Below, in pieces: positions 1 through 24,100 of a DNA stretch of 64,000 nucleotides. The notes under the pieces are model-generated. The model saw only the letters and a list, made by a program, of their open reading frames with translations. It did not search any database and was not told where the DNA came from. The DNA is taken from NCBI GenBank assembly GCA_014706295.1, contig JACSVZ010000007.1, positions 52,280,975 through 52,344,974 of the forward strand, read 5' to 3'. A program made the position numbers and the translations under genes. Source of the stretch: Lycocorax pyrrhopterus obiensis. Its lineage: Eukaryota > Chordata > Aves > Passeriformes > Paradisaeidae. Numbering within the stretch: the first letter of the stretch is position 1; every line of letters begins with the position of its first letter.

Positions 1-1092
1 ATCAGGGTCAGATACCAAGACTAGAGAGAGGATGATCCTGTCATACCTGAACCTGCTTGTCCTTAGGTTCATTTTGAGGTGTGAAGTAACAGAGTGATGG
101 CACGCAAGAGGAGCCGTGAGTGGACCTTGTTTCCCGTGCTGCAGATAGAGCAGTTTCCAGAGCTAACAAAGGACTTGTGTTGTGTTTGGGGCTTTCAGAT
201 CTTTTTGGAATCCAGTTACAGTGGAGGAGTCAAACAAGTGGAGCATTAAAAGTTTCTGTAGATGTTGGGTAACTTTGTTGAGTTCTTGTTATTTTAAGCA
301 CCTCCCAGTTCCAACAGTAATAAAATAAGAGCCTGTTTTTCCCTATAGTTTATTTATACTGAAAAAGATGACAGCATGGCTCTCTGTCTCTCAAATGGAA
401 AACAGATCTTGAGTGCAGCTTGATTCATTTAGCGAGGAGCTTGGCCAAATCTTCCCTCAGATTTATGCAAAGCCAGTGGGAATTCACCACTCACAGCTGA
501 AGGAAGGAATTGGTCTCTAAGTTTTTGATGCAGCTGTTGTATTTGAAGAGTTAACATTTTTTATTAATTTCTTCAGTTTCCGTATTAACCAGTGATTATC
601 CTCCTCAGTATTTGAAATGACACGGCTTTGGACAGAAGGAGATGGTTCCTAATTTCCCTTAACAGAAATCCATTGACAGAAATGAAGTTACACTTACCAA
701 GGATGAGCATGTGTTAGAGTATTTAATGCAAATGTCTGTTTCATGTACAGCAGCGTAACAGCTGCAGTCGAGATTCAGTCAGCCAGGCAAAGAGCAAAGC
801 AATTTGTGGGGGGCTCCCACCCAGACCCAAACATCTCCTATAATACAGCATAAAAAAAAGACCTCATCCTTCATCTCTGTACTGGTCTTCCTGGCTTCAT
901 GCAAGCACCAGCCTGTCTTTGGTCCCCAGTTTACCAGCTTGGTGAGGGCTAGGCATTGGCACAGCTCAGAGTTATTTGCGTCTTCCCTTACGAGGAAAAC
1001 ATGAGCAACACTCACTGAGCAACAAGGATTGCAATCCATACAAAACCCTATGTTGGCATCGTCATGACACTCTTAACCTTCATATTCTGCAG
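1..1092 (+). other. Intron 1 (or 5' flank) of the CYP46A gene
   Basis: No coding exon is recognisable. The first supported acceptor is at 1091-1092, and the exon it opens starts with the last base of a codon, so an upstream exon outside the window must exist. I searched this stretch for the expected membrane-anchor and proline-hinge codons and found none. No repeats were recognised. Confidence 0.6.
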
Positions 1093-11882
<10,790 letters not shown>

Positions 11883-12984
11883 CTACTCAGGGAGCAGAGT
11901 GTGACATGCTAGTGCTAGGGTTTCTTCTGATTTTGAAGATCGTGACAGTAATCAAAGGTTAGATTTTGCAGACCCCTTTAGAGGATTACTAGACTGAAAT
12001 TATTTCTACCCTTCCTCATAATTTACTGAAGAAAACATTAGGAGAGTCACTCTACTGAGCATCTTCAGTCCGGAAGCATACCTGGAATTGCCAAGCTTGT
12101 TCTTTTCCTGGAGGACCATTTCATTCTGACCAGACTTGGAAAAGAACATCCTTTCACTGGAGTGTCCCTGGAGGGCCACACAATCCCACACTCCAACCCC
12201 ATGTCATAGTATCCACTAAGCTTATATACAACACAACATGGTCTAACTAAGCCCTTGTTTGGGGAGCTTCCTACTTACACAATGAAATCAGAAAAGAGTA
12301 GAGCATAGATTTGGGCTGAATTTAAGAAAAGATGTTTGCAGATAGTCTCTTGGTCAAAGCAATTTTTCTGTCCCTGCTCCAAATGTGAAGAACAATTGGT
12401 AGGAACAATCTGGAAAAAAAAAAAAAACAAAAAATCAGAGTCCGAGGCCACCTACTTTCTCCTGCCGCTACTGCCTGATTTTATTCAGTCTCTTCTACTT
12501 TTCTTCTGATATTATGCAAAGCATAGATTCCCAGTCCACACTGTATAAAGGGACTCTCCTGCTTCCTCCTACCCCTCCATGCAGCCTGTGCTCATTCTTC
12601 TGAGATACTATTTTTTTGTGGGGAAAGTCTTGCTGCATTTATTTTAACCTGGATCATTTTCCTCATCTTGTTTGCCACAAAGCTACGGTAACGCTCAGAC
12701 CAGATGGTCTAGTAGGTACAGGAGGGCTGGAAATAAGTGCCTGAACTAAATGCTGCTTAAAATAGTGGTGCCACTGAAAAAATGTGTCTGCAACCTGAGA
12801 CAGAGACAGGAGAAGGAAGGTCCTGCACCCCCTTCTTCTGCAGATGTGCCCGAATTGCTCACTGCGTGTAGGCTTGCAGCCAGGCTCTGCTAGGGAGAAA
12901 AACTATCATTTGAAAATGCTGCCTTCCAGAAATACATGGATACCTAATAGGAGTTTGGGCATCCTCTAGAATGAAATACAGAGA

Positions 12985-12990
12985 ATTAAA
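12985..12990 (+). terminator. Candidate poly(A) signal for the CYP46A gene
   Basis: attaaa lies 1.1 kb after the stop codon, followed within 25-50 bases by a T-rich stretch (cttttctttcttatctttct). An alternative is the canonical aataaa at 13339-13344. No AATAAA is present in the first kilobase after the stop, so the 3' UTR is either long or uses a variant signal. Confidence 0.2.
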
Positions 12991-15900
12991 GACATTTGAC
13001 GCTGCCACTTTTCTTTCTTATCTTTCTGAATTAAAAGGGCAAGAACACAGTCCATACACTGTCAGGTTCCTGTGGTGGTTTCCATACCAGTAAGATCCCA
13101 GAGCGTTCCCTGACTTTGCTCCTGTTGTTCACCGTCTCGTTCAGTGCACCAGTGGGATAGCAGCCCCAGAAGGTTGATGCTGCTCTTAATAATACAATCA
13201 ACTCCTTAACAGTGTAGTAATATGACCTGCACCTGGGGTACCAATACCTGTATTGCAAGGGAAGGTTTAGTCCATCTATCAGTAGACCAGCTCTTCAAGA
13301 CCTTGTGCTGGAAATCTGATTATATCCTCCTAGACATTAATAAAATTTCATTGGGAAGACTGAGGGCTCTTCAGCTGGATGTGTGTTCCCAGGAGCTGAC
13401 GCAGTAGGGAGCGGGATGTTCCATGCCAGTGAGGCTGGATGTGCTGATGGCATAACAAATGGCTGAATCCTGAGAATATGTCAAAGGCAGGGCAGTATCT
13501 CAGTGCTGTGGGGGTCGGGGGGAGGCTGTGAGAGGAGTGGCATATGCTGTGAACAGCACACAGACAGCTTGACAGACACTGGCAAATTGTGCTGTGGGAA
13601 TGTGAGATGCCACCACACCAGGGCTCCACTCAGTGCTGCCAACGAATGCGTTGAGATTCATTAGTTACACAAACACCTACTGCCTTCTGCCACCTCTGCA
13701 ATGGGGTCAGGCACCTCCAAGGAGTGCTCAACGGGGGTGTTAGCATGTTAAAACCTTGCAGTGGGTTCTGTCAGCCCTCATGTGCCCAAGACCTAAGCTT
13801 CCTGACTGCTTTGTGCTTACCCTTCTCAGAGGGTTCTTCCTTCTCTTCCTGCTCTCTTTGCAAGCCCAAATGCCATCCAGCTCTTCAGGGACCACTGGCA
13901 CATTTTCTCCTTTTCCTGCATGCAAGAGAGTCTCCTGTCAGGCTGATTGCCTCCCAGCAGATGGCAAGCATTCATTGCTGATGCACCCAACAGCAGCAGT
14001 GCTCCTCAGCCTTCACAGCTCCTAAGTCAGGCTGCCCTTGTACCACTGGAGGAGGTGGTGGCCTGTGGGGCCACGCAAATGCCCTGCAGTGCTCTTGTGG
14101 TTTTTATCCTGCACCTCTAGCCAGGAGGTGATCCATCATCTGACCAAGAGATAAAAAAAATAAAAGGAGCAGGTTCAGGAAAGCTGCTTCCTGGTGCCCT
14201 ATATGCCAACTGGGTGCTGGCATCAGCTTTGCCAAACCCTGTTGAGAAACCTCAGACCAGAAGTGCCTAGGGAGACACAGCTGTGCCTGCCATGGGCTAT
14301 AAAAACACCTGAGAGCTGCAGCTGTCTTGGACACCACAGAAAAGGACAGTCTTTCTTCATGCTGGGGAAGAGAAACACATTATTTCAGTTCTAGGGCAAT
14401 CATTTTTGCACCAAGCCCTTGGCTAGGGTTCCTGGCTGGTAAGGCAAAAAAGCAGAACAAGGTCTGTCTCCCTAGTTCACTTGCTTGTAGGAAGGTGTTG
14501 TACCTGTAGCTAACTTTCTTCTTATCCTTTTCCTGGCTCTTGGGCAATACAAAGAGAAATTTGGAAATGGCTGGTGGGGTGATTTTTCCCTGGGTGCCAC
14601 CCAGGCGTGGCCACACACAGGCCAGTATTGCGTGCCTGGAGCTTGGATGCAAGAAAGTTTCTCAGTTGACATGGAAGTGCAAAGCCAGGCTGCTCAGGAC
14701 AGCTCCTGCCCCTGCACTCTGCAGGTAAGTGCCTGCCCTCCAGCAGCTGCTCTGGCTTTCACCCTGCCCCAGATGTGCACACTTTCTGCTGGACAGGAGC
14801 TGTCTGGAGACAGCCAGAAGCTCAGCTGGCAGGAGTCAAGGTAACTGCTGCCCTCAAAGGCAGGGCACCAGTGATGACATGTATTCCCAGGAGTCTTTAT
14901 TAGAGGTGTCTAGGTCTTCCTCCTGTTCTGAAGTGGCTGCTGCAGGTTTCTTTGATCCCTCTCCCAGACCTATAAACTCCTGGCCTCCCTCTTCTGGACT
15001 GATGCCCAGGACTTTCATGTATGTGCTCAGAGTGAAAACTTTCCCCCCAGGATTTTTCCCCAGGTTTTTTATGCTAACCCAAGAGCTTGATCTTATCCCT
15101 TCTAGATCAGTGTCATAGACAAGAAACAGGGAAATGCTGCTGCCTAGACCTCTTGGGCTAGGAGGGAACCAGCTAGGGAAATTGCACCCAGAGGTCTCTG
15201 TCTTTCAGAAGCCAAACACTTTCAGTTCTGGCTTGGGAAAATGGGATGCTTTCTCCCCCCAGCTAGTCTGGAGCACAGGAGACTCCCAATTTTTCATCTA
15301 CACTTCATGTACAGACTCATACATTTCGAGAAAGGAGCCCAGCTAGCATTAGTGCCAGGACAATTTTTTCATGAGAGGAATCTCATTCCAGCCCTTGCAG
15401 GAAGCCAGGAGAAGCTAAGAAGCACGGGATTCAATCACACTCATGGAAATTATAGCACAGCCTGATACTTTCTGAGCAGTGGACAGCCTTCTGCTCCATC
15501 TATAGCCTATAAATGAGTGAATGTAGATAAGAAAGTGTAAGATACTGGTGGGCCTAGTGCAAGCAGACAGGTTAACCATACATGCATTTGCACTTGGTGC
15601 AGTTGTATGATGAGAGTTGCAACAGGAGGCCTTCCCTGGATTTATGCAGCCTCTGCTGTCGAGACAAGACAATCCCAAAGCAGATACCTACAACACATAC
15701 CCATCTGCTCCACACCGTGCTCACTTGCCATCAAAGGCAATAAAGTCAGGCAGAAGCCTCCAAGGAACTAGAAGATACTCAAATGACCACATACTCCACT
15801 GCTGCATCCTTGCTGCAGCACTTTGCTGTGTTTCCCATTTCAGGTGTCAGCTATGTCAGGCGAGGCCACCTCTTGTGCCATAGTCTACAAAAAGCCTTGC

Positions 15901-16469
15901 TCAGCAGAGCCATGATCTTGACAGGAATCTTTAAGTGCTACTGTAAAGCAAGTAAATAATCATTCATTGTTATTTTTATGTATCTGTGAGTCTTCTCTAA
16001 TAGGTCTTGATACTATTACAGTGCTGAGGACAGGCTTAAATTAGATAATAGTACACACAGCTGGCATCTATTCCCTTGGAAACACAGGTAAAAATGCATT
16101 TAATACCTCTCCAGTGACAATGAATATTCATTAATATGACACAGATGTATACTTCATTTGAAAATAAGAACAGTAATTAAAGAGCTATTAAGGTTAAAAA
16201 GCAACAAAGGAAATTCAACTACTGAAAGAGCTGTTCTGGAATCAGCTTCTAACCTGTGCATGGGTAAGTACCGGCAGCCTGAGATTTTCCACTTATTATT
16301 TTACATATAGGCAGACTGTCCGTTTTGCCTTCCCTCCCCAAACTCTGCCATCTGGAAATGACCTGAATTCAGAGTTCATTTCTCCTGCTCTCTTAGCAAG
16401 CAACTGTGCTCCGCTGAGGCACTTTACCCTGTCTCATTGGCTGTTCCAGTGGTATTGAACCAACAAGAA

Positions 16470-16483
16470 GTGAAAGGGAAACT
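16470..16483 (+). promoter_or_regulatory. ISRE-like interferon/IRF motif
   Basis: gtgaaagggaaact matches the GNGAAANNGAAACT form of the interferon-stimulated response element without a mismatch. It is in the intergenic region, about 1.6 kb before the kinase ATG and 1.15 kb before its CpG island. A reverse CCAAT box (attgg) lies about 30 bases upstream. Function is unproven; a single 14-base match can occur by chance. Confidence 0.3.
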
Positions 16484-17805
16484 TTCTGCAGGCTTTTGGG
16501 AAGGAAGCTATTTTAAAATGACAATTTATATTCATTATTTTTATTAAAATAGCCTTGGGGATCACCAGTCATGATAGCTGACCTGCTGTAATCTCTGAAA
16601 ATCTGCATCCCACTGGCTGTGACAATAAAGTTGAATTTCTTAGGGATGTTTCACAAAGGTTCCTTTGCAGGGGTGACTTGTGACTGTGACCTGAGCAGTG
16701 CACACACAGAGTGTGTTATGAGTGAGTCAGAAGAGAGGCACGGGCACTGCTGTGCATGAAGGCGGGAAGATGGAGCAGATGTGTCCAAGGGCAGCGGCAG
16801 CAGTGCAGGACCGAGCAGTCCCACTGCTTGATCACAGCCAGGACAAACCCTGGGCAATCTCACCCACTGTATGCTGGTGGGTGACCTGCCAGTCTCCTCC
16901 TGGTGCAGGCAGAAGCTGCAGGCTCTCAGCAGGGCCGTGTCCCTCAGGAACAGGGCAGCATCATCCTCCAACCCCAACTGCACCATGCATCACCCGCTCC
17001 CTTTCTGGGGCGAGTCTAGTGGCTAGTTATGCCACCAAAAAACATTAGGGTGGAAGATGAAGCAGACCAGGTGGAAAGGCAGACGATTATTTTAATTTCT
17101 GATTCCAGTAGCATAAACGTAAATAAAAAAGTGAATCAACCCATTTGGCTGGTGTTCCAGGCTGCTCAGTGAGGAGAGTTAACTGCATATTGCCTAAATT
17201 AGAAGCAGACCAACTGCATCTGCCTTTGCCCTAAGCTAACCTGACTGACTTTCTCTGCACAGCAGAGCCTGGTGCAGACACGTGTCTAAAACCAGTGACA
17301 GAGCCGCGCAGGCACCTGTCCTGCTTCTCGCACCCGCGTAGGAAACGCTTTCCTCTCCCGCGCAGGTACACGTGTGTCACAGGAGGCAGCCCTGAGCTGC
17401 GTCACCACACCGATCGATCTGATCGCCTCACAAACACGATAAATGCGTGTTTTCTGCCTGCACTGGCTGGTTGTGCTGGACGACGGGTTTGGTTTGATTT
17501 TTTTTTCCCCTCTGGAAAAAAATTCCGATTCCGTGCTTAGGCAGTGTATTGCTGATTCAATCTAATAGGGTTTATCATTCTAATAAGAGAAACTGGCAGT
17601 GTTTGCTCTTCTTAGAAACCTAACCTGAGCGTTTTAAGCGGCAGGGAAACGTGATATCCCAGTTCTCACTGATTTTAACCCGGTGTACATCCCTCGGCTG
17701 TACTCTGCGGTACCCTCTAGCAGGGCTGACGAAATCCACGCCCGAGAAATCGGCGTGTTCTGCTACAAACAGCCGCCGTTGGAGGGTGGGCGGCTGTCTG
17801 CGGGG

Positions 17806-18120
17806 ATGTGCCGCTCGTACCCGGCAGCTCCGGATCCCATCACGGGCCACCTCCTCCAGAACCGCTTGGGCTCCGCCGCCGCCTCCCCTCCCTGGGCGGT
17901 CCGTGCCGCCGCTGCCCCGTGCGCCCGCGGGGCCGGGCCGGGCCAGGTCGGGCCGGGCCGGCGGGGTGGGGGCGCCGGGAGCCCGACACGCCCCCTCGAC
18001 GGCGCTCGGCTTCCCCGGCGCGGCGGAGCGCGGGCGGCAGAGCGGCGGCACCGGGCGGCGCAGCCCCGCTCCCCATGGCGGCGGCGGCGGCGGGGCGGGC
18101 GCGGCGCGGAGCCGGGCTGA
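17806..18120 (+). other. Upstream ORF overlapping the PKDCC-like start codon
   Basis: An ATG at 17806-17808 (context ggggATGt) opens a 104-codon frame that ends with TGA at 18118-18120, which is 43 bases past the main ATG at 18075 and out of frame with it. If transcripts start upstream of 17806, this overlapping uORF would tend to lower translation of the kinase. The encoded Arg/Gly/Ala/Pro-rich peptide resembles nothing I recognise and is probably only GC-rich read-through. Confidence 0.4.
17929..17974 (+). other. G-quadruplex-prone G-run cluster
   Basis: G runs of three to five bases occur at 17929-17932, 17935-17937, 17940-17942, 17950-17952, 17955-17957 and then ggggtggggg near 17963. 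Loops are one to seven bases. This meets the usual four-run rule for an intramolecular quadruplex on the + (sense) strand, in DNA and in any 5' UTR RNA. It lies about 100 bases before the kinase start codon. Confidence 0.5.
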
Positions 18121-21100
18121 GCGCGGCCGCGCTGCTGGCGCTGCCGGCCCTGGCGCTGCTGGCGCTGCTGGCGCTGCCGCCCGGCCGCGGCGGTGGCGGT
18201 GAGGCGCAGCCGGGCTCCTCGCCGCCGCTCCTGCTGCCGCCGGGCTTGCGGGAGGAGCTGCGGCAGAGGCGGCGCGACCTGCGGCGGCTGGAGGCGGCGG
18301 CGGGCGGCGGGGAAGCGGCGGCCACGGGCGGGCTGGGCTGCGGCGACCTGAGCCGGGCGACGGCCGTCAGCGTGCTGGGCTGGGGCTTCACCAAGGTGGT
18401 GGCGCGGGCGGCGCTGGCGGGCGGAGGCGCCGTGGCCCTCAAGTCGGTGCACGGGGCGGGCCGGGAGGTGCGGCGGTGCGTGCAGCGGTACGGGGCGCCG
18501 GCCGGCTGCCGCCGCCTGGCCGCCTACAAGCTGCTCAAAGAGGTGACGCTGCTGCAGCGCCTGCAGCACCCCGGCATCGTCAAGGTACGGCGGGCGCGCC
18601 GGGGCGAGGGGCTGCGGGAGGTGCTGCCGCGGCGGGGCGGGGGTGTTAGTGCCGGGGCTGAGCCCGTGGTGCCCACGCTGTCCCCGGGCGGCCGCGATCT
18701 GCTGGCACTGGCAGCGACATCGTCCCGACCGTGGCTTCTGCTCTGCCGCAGCTGCACGGTCAATGCTATGACAACAGCGGAGACGCTGAGCTACGGGTCA
18801 CAGCCATACTGGAGCTGGGATCCCCGCTGGAGATGATTCAGCTCCTGCAGACCCCCTGGGAGGAAAGATTTAAAGTAAGAAAACAGAGCAAAGGAGTTTT
18901 ATCAGTCGGTTTTAGACCACAAACTGGGTAAACCGGCGAAGAGCCGGTGGTGACCGCTGGGGCAAACGGGATTCTCCTGCCGACACTCTGTTTGATCCCG
19001 CAAATTGTCTGTAAATCGTTTCCTTTTCATTCCTTTTAAATCACATTAACACAGCCCTAGCTTGATGTCTCACAGTTAGTTTCTTTCTCTATAGAGCGGT
19101 GTTAAAAGAACTTCATCTGGGAGGAAATAGACACAAAATCGTACTCGGTGCTGGGGCGGTGGTTAATGCCTTCTATTACACTATAACGTTAGTTTTGCCT
19201 CTGTATTGCTTATATATATATTTATGCAGAAGGGTTTTGGTCAGGAGGCCCCTCAGCAACCCGAGTCTGACTTGGAAAAGCCACCTCACCATGCTCCGAA
19301 TCTGTGGTTCTCTGTGCGTTACCTGTTCTAGGCAAGAAGCTGAGCAAGCTGTCCCCACCATATGTTCGTGTGGTGTTTCTGATCTTGGCCCTTTAGGAAT
19401 TACTGTAGTAAAATCACTACTAAACTGCTTTCCTCCTGCTGTAGGTGCTAGGATTGCAGCCTGCTAGTGAGATCTGCCTCGTCTCGCAGGCATCCTGCAT
19501 AGGGACCCATATACTCCCCAGGAGTATAAATGACTTGTGACATGGCACTTACTTTGGTTATAGCTTATTTTACAGTTTGCCTCAAGGGCTCAGTTGGGGT
19601 TCAATCCTACTTGTTTGGGTGCCAGGAGGAAAAAAAGCATCCTGGAGAAGCAAGGGTATCTCAGTGTCGGCAAGAAATGCTTTGGGCAAAATAAAAGCAC
19701 AACAAAAGTCCTAAAATAAAATCGCTGTCTGCATGTGGTCCTTAATGTTGAAGGGGAGCCTTGCCATCTGAGCCAGAGGGGGAGTGTGGCAAGCACGCTC
19801 ACTCAGCTGCGGGATGCGAAGCTGGGATTCTTGTGATTGTTTCGCTAAGTAAGTTAAAATAGCATCAGAGCTTCTAGAGTCATTTCTCTTGGCTTGTGGA
19901 GTTTTACTTTCTTCAATTCTGTACTGGCTTCTACATAGCTTTCCTAGCACCTCATCTTCTTAAATGTGCCAAAGTCTCCTGTAGAGCTAGAAACCCCATG
20001 ATGCTGGATCAGCTGGTGGTAAAGTTTGGTATTGAGGCATTAGAGATTTTAATAATCCCTTGACTGCAGAAGACACTAATTCAGAATTTACACTGGCACT
20101 GTCTGGTCCTGTTTCCTAATTAGGGTGTCTAAACATATGGGATTCCCCTGTGATGAGCCACATCAGATACCCGGGATTATGTGAGCTGTTCCAAGGGAAA
20201 AAACCCTCGTGCCTGCACAGATCGCTATCGGCAGCGGTGAGGGGTGACGTGGGGCTGCCTGGCACACCTAGCTGAGGATGCAGCTTTTCTGATGCCAGGG
20301 CTCCTGATACTGAATGAAAACTGCTGCAAAAAGCTACTTGAGCAAAGTGCTGGTGCAGTATAAATGCACTCCTCTAGCTCTAGTTTGTTTAAAAATAATT
20401 TACCGAGCTTTCTGCTGGGTCAGGTATTGTCTGGCCTTTCTGTGCTGCCATAAAGTTGTCATAAAAGCAAAAAGGCTTGCAGTAAATACATTGCAAGCCT
20501 TGACTAATTCTTCAGAAGCATGATTGTGTGCCCAAATTCATCACTGCTGAGTGATGCAGCAAGGCATGAATCTGGTATTAATGACCATGGAGCCTCAGTC
20601 TGTATTGAGCAGCATGGGGGAAGGGAGGGGAATCTATTAGTTTTATGCCAGACTGGGAAAAACCCTTCTGATTTCAGCTAGCAAATCAATATAGCTCCTG
20701 AAACATGAAGGCTGCTATTGTTTTCCTCACAGCTTTCTCCTCTAGTTCTTCTAACTGCAAATGTCTGTTTTTGTGTACACACATTTTTAAAAAATGTTGC
20801 TAAACTACTTACCAGTCAAATCCTGTGGCAATGTTGATAATAAATTTTGTAGCATACATATAATTACCTTTTAAGTTCTATATGCTTTCTTTCCCTTTTA
20901 ATTTAATTGAATGCCCTCGCCTTTGTTCTACTTCCAATTTAATAGCTGTTTTTCATCTGTTTTTTTTCCATGCATATTCATCTTGTCTTTCTCAGATTTG
21001 CCTGAGTCTTGTGAAACTGCTGTTTTACTTGGCACATTCCCCCCTGGGTTCAATAGCCCTCTTGGATTTCCAGCCAAGGCAGTTTGTTATGGTGGATGGA

Positions 21101-24100
21101 AACCTAAAAGTGACAGACATGGATGATGCCAGCACCGAGGAGCTGTCTTGCAAGGAAGATAATGACTGCACACTCGACTTCCCTACCAAAAGCTTCCCTC
21201 TCAAATGCTCCGTGGTTGGGAAATGTGAAGGAATAAATGAAAAGAAGAATCTGTTCAATGCGTATCGGTATGTCCAGCTACTTGGGGGAAGATCTGGGGT
21301 GGTTGAGCTCACGCTCTGCCATGTAGCCTCTAGCACCTTGTGCTTCTTCCATGTGGTGATTCCCCTCACCTCTGTCAAAGGGTAGTTAAGGATCACTTTG
21401 AATCAAGTTACTTTCCTTATAAGGCAGGAAAATAGTGTAGTTGTCTGATGAGAATGAAGGCATCTTTCTTCTGCTGCTCCCTTTGCCCAACACCCTCTAA
21501 AAACTTGCCCCAGAGCTTGCACCTGTGAATTTGCTGTTTTACAAGCAAGCCCTGGTGCCTGACATCTATGGGCTGTGCTTGCAGAAAGCAGTGGCAGTGC
21601 AGGCTACCTGCAAAAGCCCACCAGCTTTGAGTCCATGTTGTTGGGAACAGGCTGTCCAACTCTTCCCTTCAATTCCAAATCTCCTTATGGGCTCCTATGG
21701 AAGAGCAGTGGAGCAGGTAACAGGCAAGGGGCTGAGGCTGCTGCAGCACTTAGTGGCCATCAGCTGAAAATGCAGGGACTTTTGCTCACCACTGATGCTT
21801 GGCAGGTCAAGTCCTGGAAGGAAACGTCGGCAGCTGGGTGTTTACACAGAAGGACTTAGTAAGGGAGCCTGGATTTCCAGGATTCCATTCTAAAGAATAG
21901 ATTACTGCATAGATTATTGCAGCCTTGCAGTTGCACTTGTCTCTTGTGCACTTGTCTTCCTAGAACAGGGATTATGTGGAAGGGTCAGGAAATGAGTCAT
22001 TCTGACTTTTGAGGGGCAATAAGAAGGGCAAACTCTTCAGGGCAAGAAAAGGGTCTTGTATGAGTCTTCTTTTATACAGGTTTTTTTGGTTTTGGTTTTT
22101 TTTTTGGTAGGAAATACATTGCTTAGTATACAAAAATGGCCCAGGGGAATGAGGGGAAGCTTTATTGCATGAACCTTTGCAAGGTAGATTTCCTGTGGCA
22201 AGGACCAGGCTTTCAGCCCGACTCATTGGAACTATCTGAGGCACCAAGATGTGCTCAAACATACCTTTATAACCAAAGCAGACCTACTAGTTGCATATGG
22301 ATAATCAAGTCACGGGAAAATGTCGACAACTTAATCACGAGGGAAATGAAGGCACTGTATTCTAATCAGCCTGTGGGATTTTTTGCAGGTATTTTTTCAC
22401 CTATCTTTTGCCACACTCTGCACCACCAGCTTTGCGGCCCCTTTTGAGTGATATTCTGAATGCAACAGGTACCAGCTAATATTTATAAACTTCTTTATTA
22501 GAAGTCTCTAAATGGTATTTTGAGGAATTGCTTATCTTTGTCATCTTTTTCCTTAAATGTAGGTGATTTACGATATGGAATAAATGAAACCCTGAGAGCT
22601 TTTGAAAACGTTTTACATCTGTACAAGTCTGGGCTCTATCTGCAGAAAAGACCTCTTCTTTTAAAAGGTAGTTGATTTTGAATGCTCTAAGTAAAGTAAC
22701 TGCTGAGGGAGTGAGGCACTTGGTAACTGGTCAAATTTTGATCTCCCATACGTTCAGGCAGTCACTAGAAAAAGCACCAGAAGTGTCTTTTTTTGAACAG
22801 GCTTTTGTTGTTTTTTTCCATGGGAGCTATGCATGATTGTATTGCTTTGCCAAGTAAAAGCGGTGCAGACAATCTGGCCTACAGGACATGTGTTTGCACT
22901 GCTTCTAAATACTCTTCTCAAAGTGAGCATCAGTGTTTCAAGTCAATGTATTTGGGATAACAAACTGGCTCCTGTCTCAGGATATCCTTATCCTTTGGAC
23001 CAACAGGTCAGTTTTCTGGGCTGATATTCAAACTTCCCATTTCACTGTGTGGTTTCTGTTTGCTGAGCACAGGTTTTTATGGAAACATAGAGTGGGGAGG
23101 TTGACAGCACCGAGATGAGTGTGGCGGGGTGACTGGGGCCTTGGTGCCCTCTAAGTTCCTTTTCTCTGAAGATCATTTTATTGGACCTGTGGATGGATAA
23201 ATGTGCCTTTATGAGGTGCATTCCTGTGAAAAGGACCCCTTCGGTGGTAGAGATGAGGCTGATCCAAAGGAAGGCTTCAAAAATCCAGTGGTTACTGTGG
23301 CTTGAGTTTTCCTGGGTGTTCACATGAGGTGGGGGATGATGGTGGCTTGCAGAAGGAAATATCTTTACATGTGAAAGAACTATAATTTGCACCATTATGA
23401 ACAAAGATATCTGGTCATTTGCATGGAAGGCCTATCAGCTTTAACAGGAATTACTGGTATTTTCCAATAACACCTGTCTGTTGGCTTCATACTGTGCCAA
23501 AATGATCACCATCCTAGAGGTGTGGGAAGGTGGGGAGAGACTCTTAGCAGTCAGTGAACAATAGCCTGAGCAGCACGTGCTCAGGCTTGTCAGGTCTTTT
23601 GTCAGGTCTCCTTGTCAGGAGCAGGATCTGTCCTCCCTTTCCCTGCTGGGATTCCTCAGTCTCCTGTTTCTGTGGGTGGCACCATGATGGGTGGGTCAGT
23701 CTGCGCCCCGTGTAGCTTCGTGCTGGATCTGTGACGAGCTTCTGCTGTTGAGGCTGGGGTGTAGGAGAGGCTTTTGTGAGGTTGGCTTCTCCAGGGAAAA
23801 GGTGGAGGGCCTGTGGGTTTGCACATCAGCCTCCTCCTCTTACCCACCCCTATGGTGGCACCCTTGTTCCTTCACCCTTGAGAGCTCTGACCCCTCTCCT
23901 ACATCTGTGGGGGAATTGCTGTCCTGTGCCCCACAGCAGAAACAAAGGACAAGATTTGGGTTTCTTTTAACTTTGCCGTTGCCCCCACCCCATCTCGGCA
24001 GGTCAGTTCAGTCTGTCACTGTTGCAATTCTTTTAAGAGTTTCTGATAGGTGTGTAGCATAACTAGTCCCTGAAAGTGCCCCTAGAGTGTTTCCCTAGAC

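Larger units (their letters stand above)
11883..17629. other. Intergenic region between the CYP46A and PKDCC-like genes
   Basis: It contains the CYP46A 3' UTR of unknown length and then about 4-5 kb without a credible gene. Open frames here are short and overlap one another on both strands. An A-rich run lies at about 12413-12434. The stretch 15950-16600 is AT-rich and carries the ISRE-like motif and a reverse CCAAT box; it may hold distal promoter elements of the kinase gene. Confidence 0.6.
17630..18740 (+). promoter_or_regulatory. CpG island / promoter of the PKDCC-like gene
   Basis: GC content and CpG density rise sharply at about 17630 and fall at about 18740. The island covers the presumed 5' UTR, exon 1 and intron 1 of the kinase gene. 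No TATA box is visible; GC-box-like G runs (for example 17963-17972) are. This is the usual CpG-island promoter form for a broadly or developmentally expressed gene. The transcription start cannot be fixed from sequence alone. Confidence 0.75.

Noticed and set aside
17763..18569. 268-codon minus-strand frame across the kinase first exon
   Set aside because: It is the antisense shadow of a CpG-rich coding exon, made of Arg/Ala/Pro/Gln low-complexity sequence.
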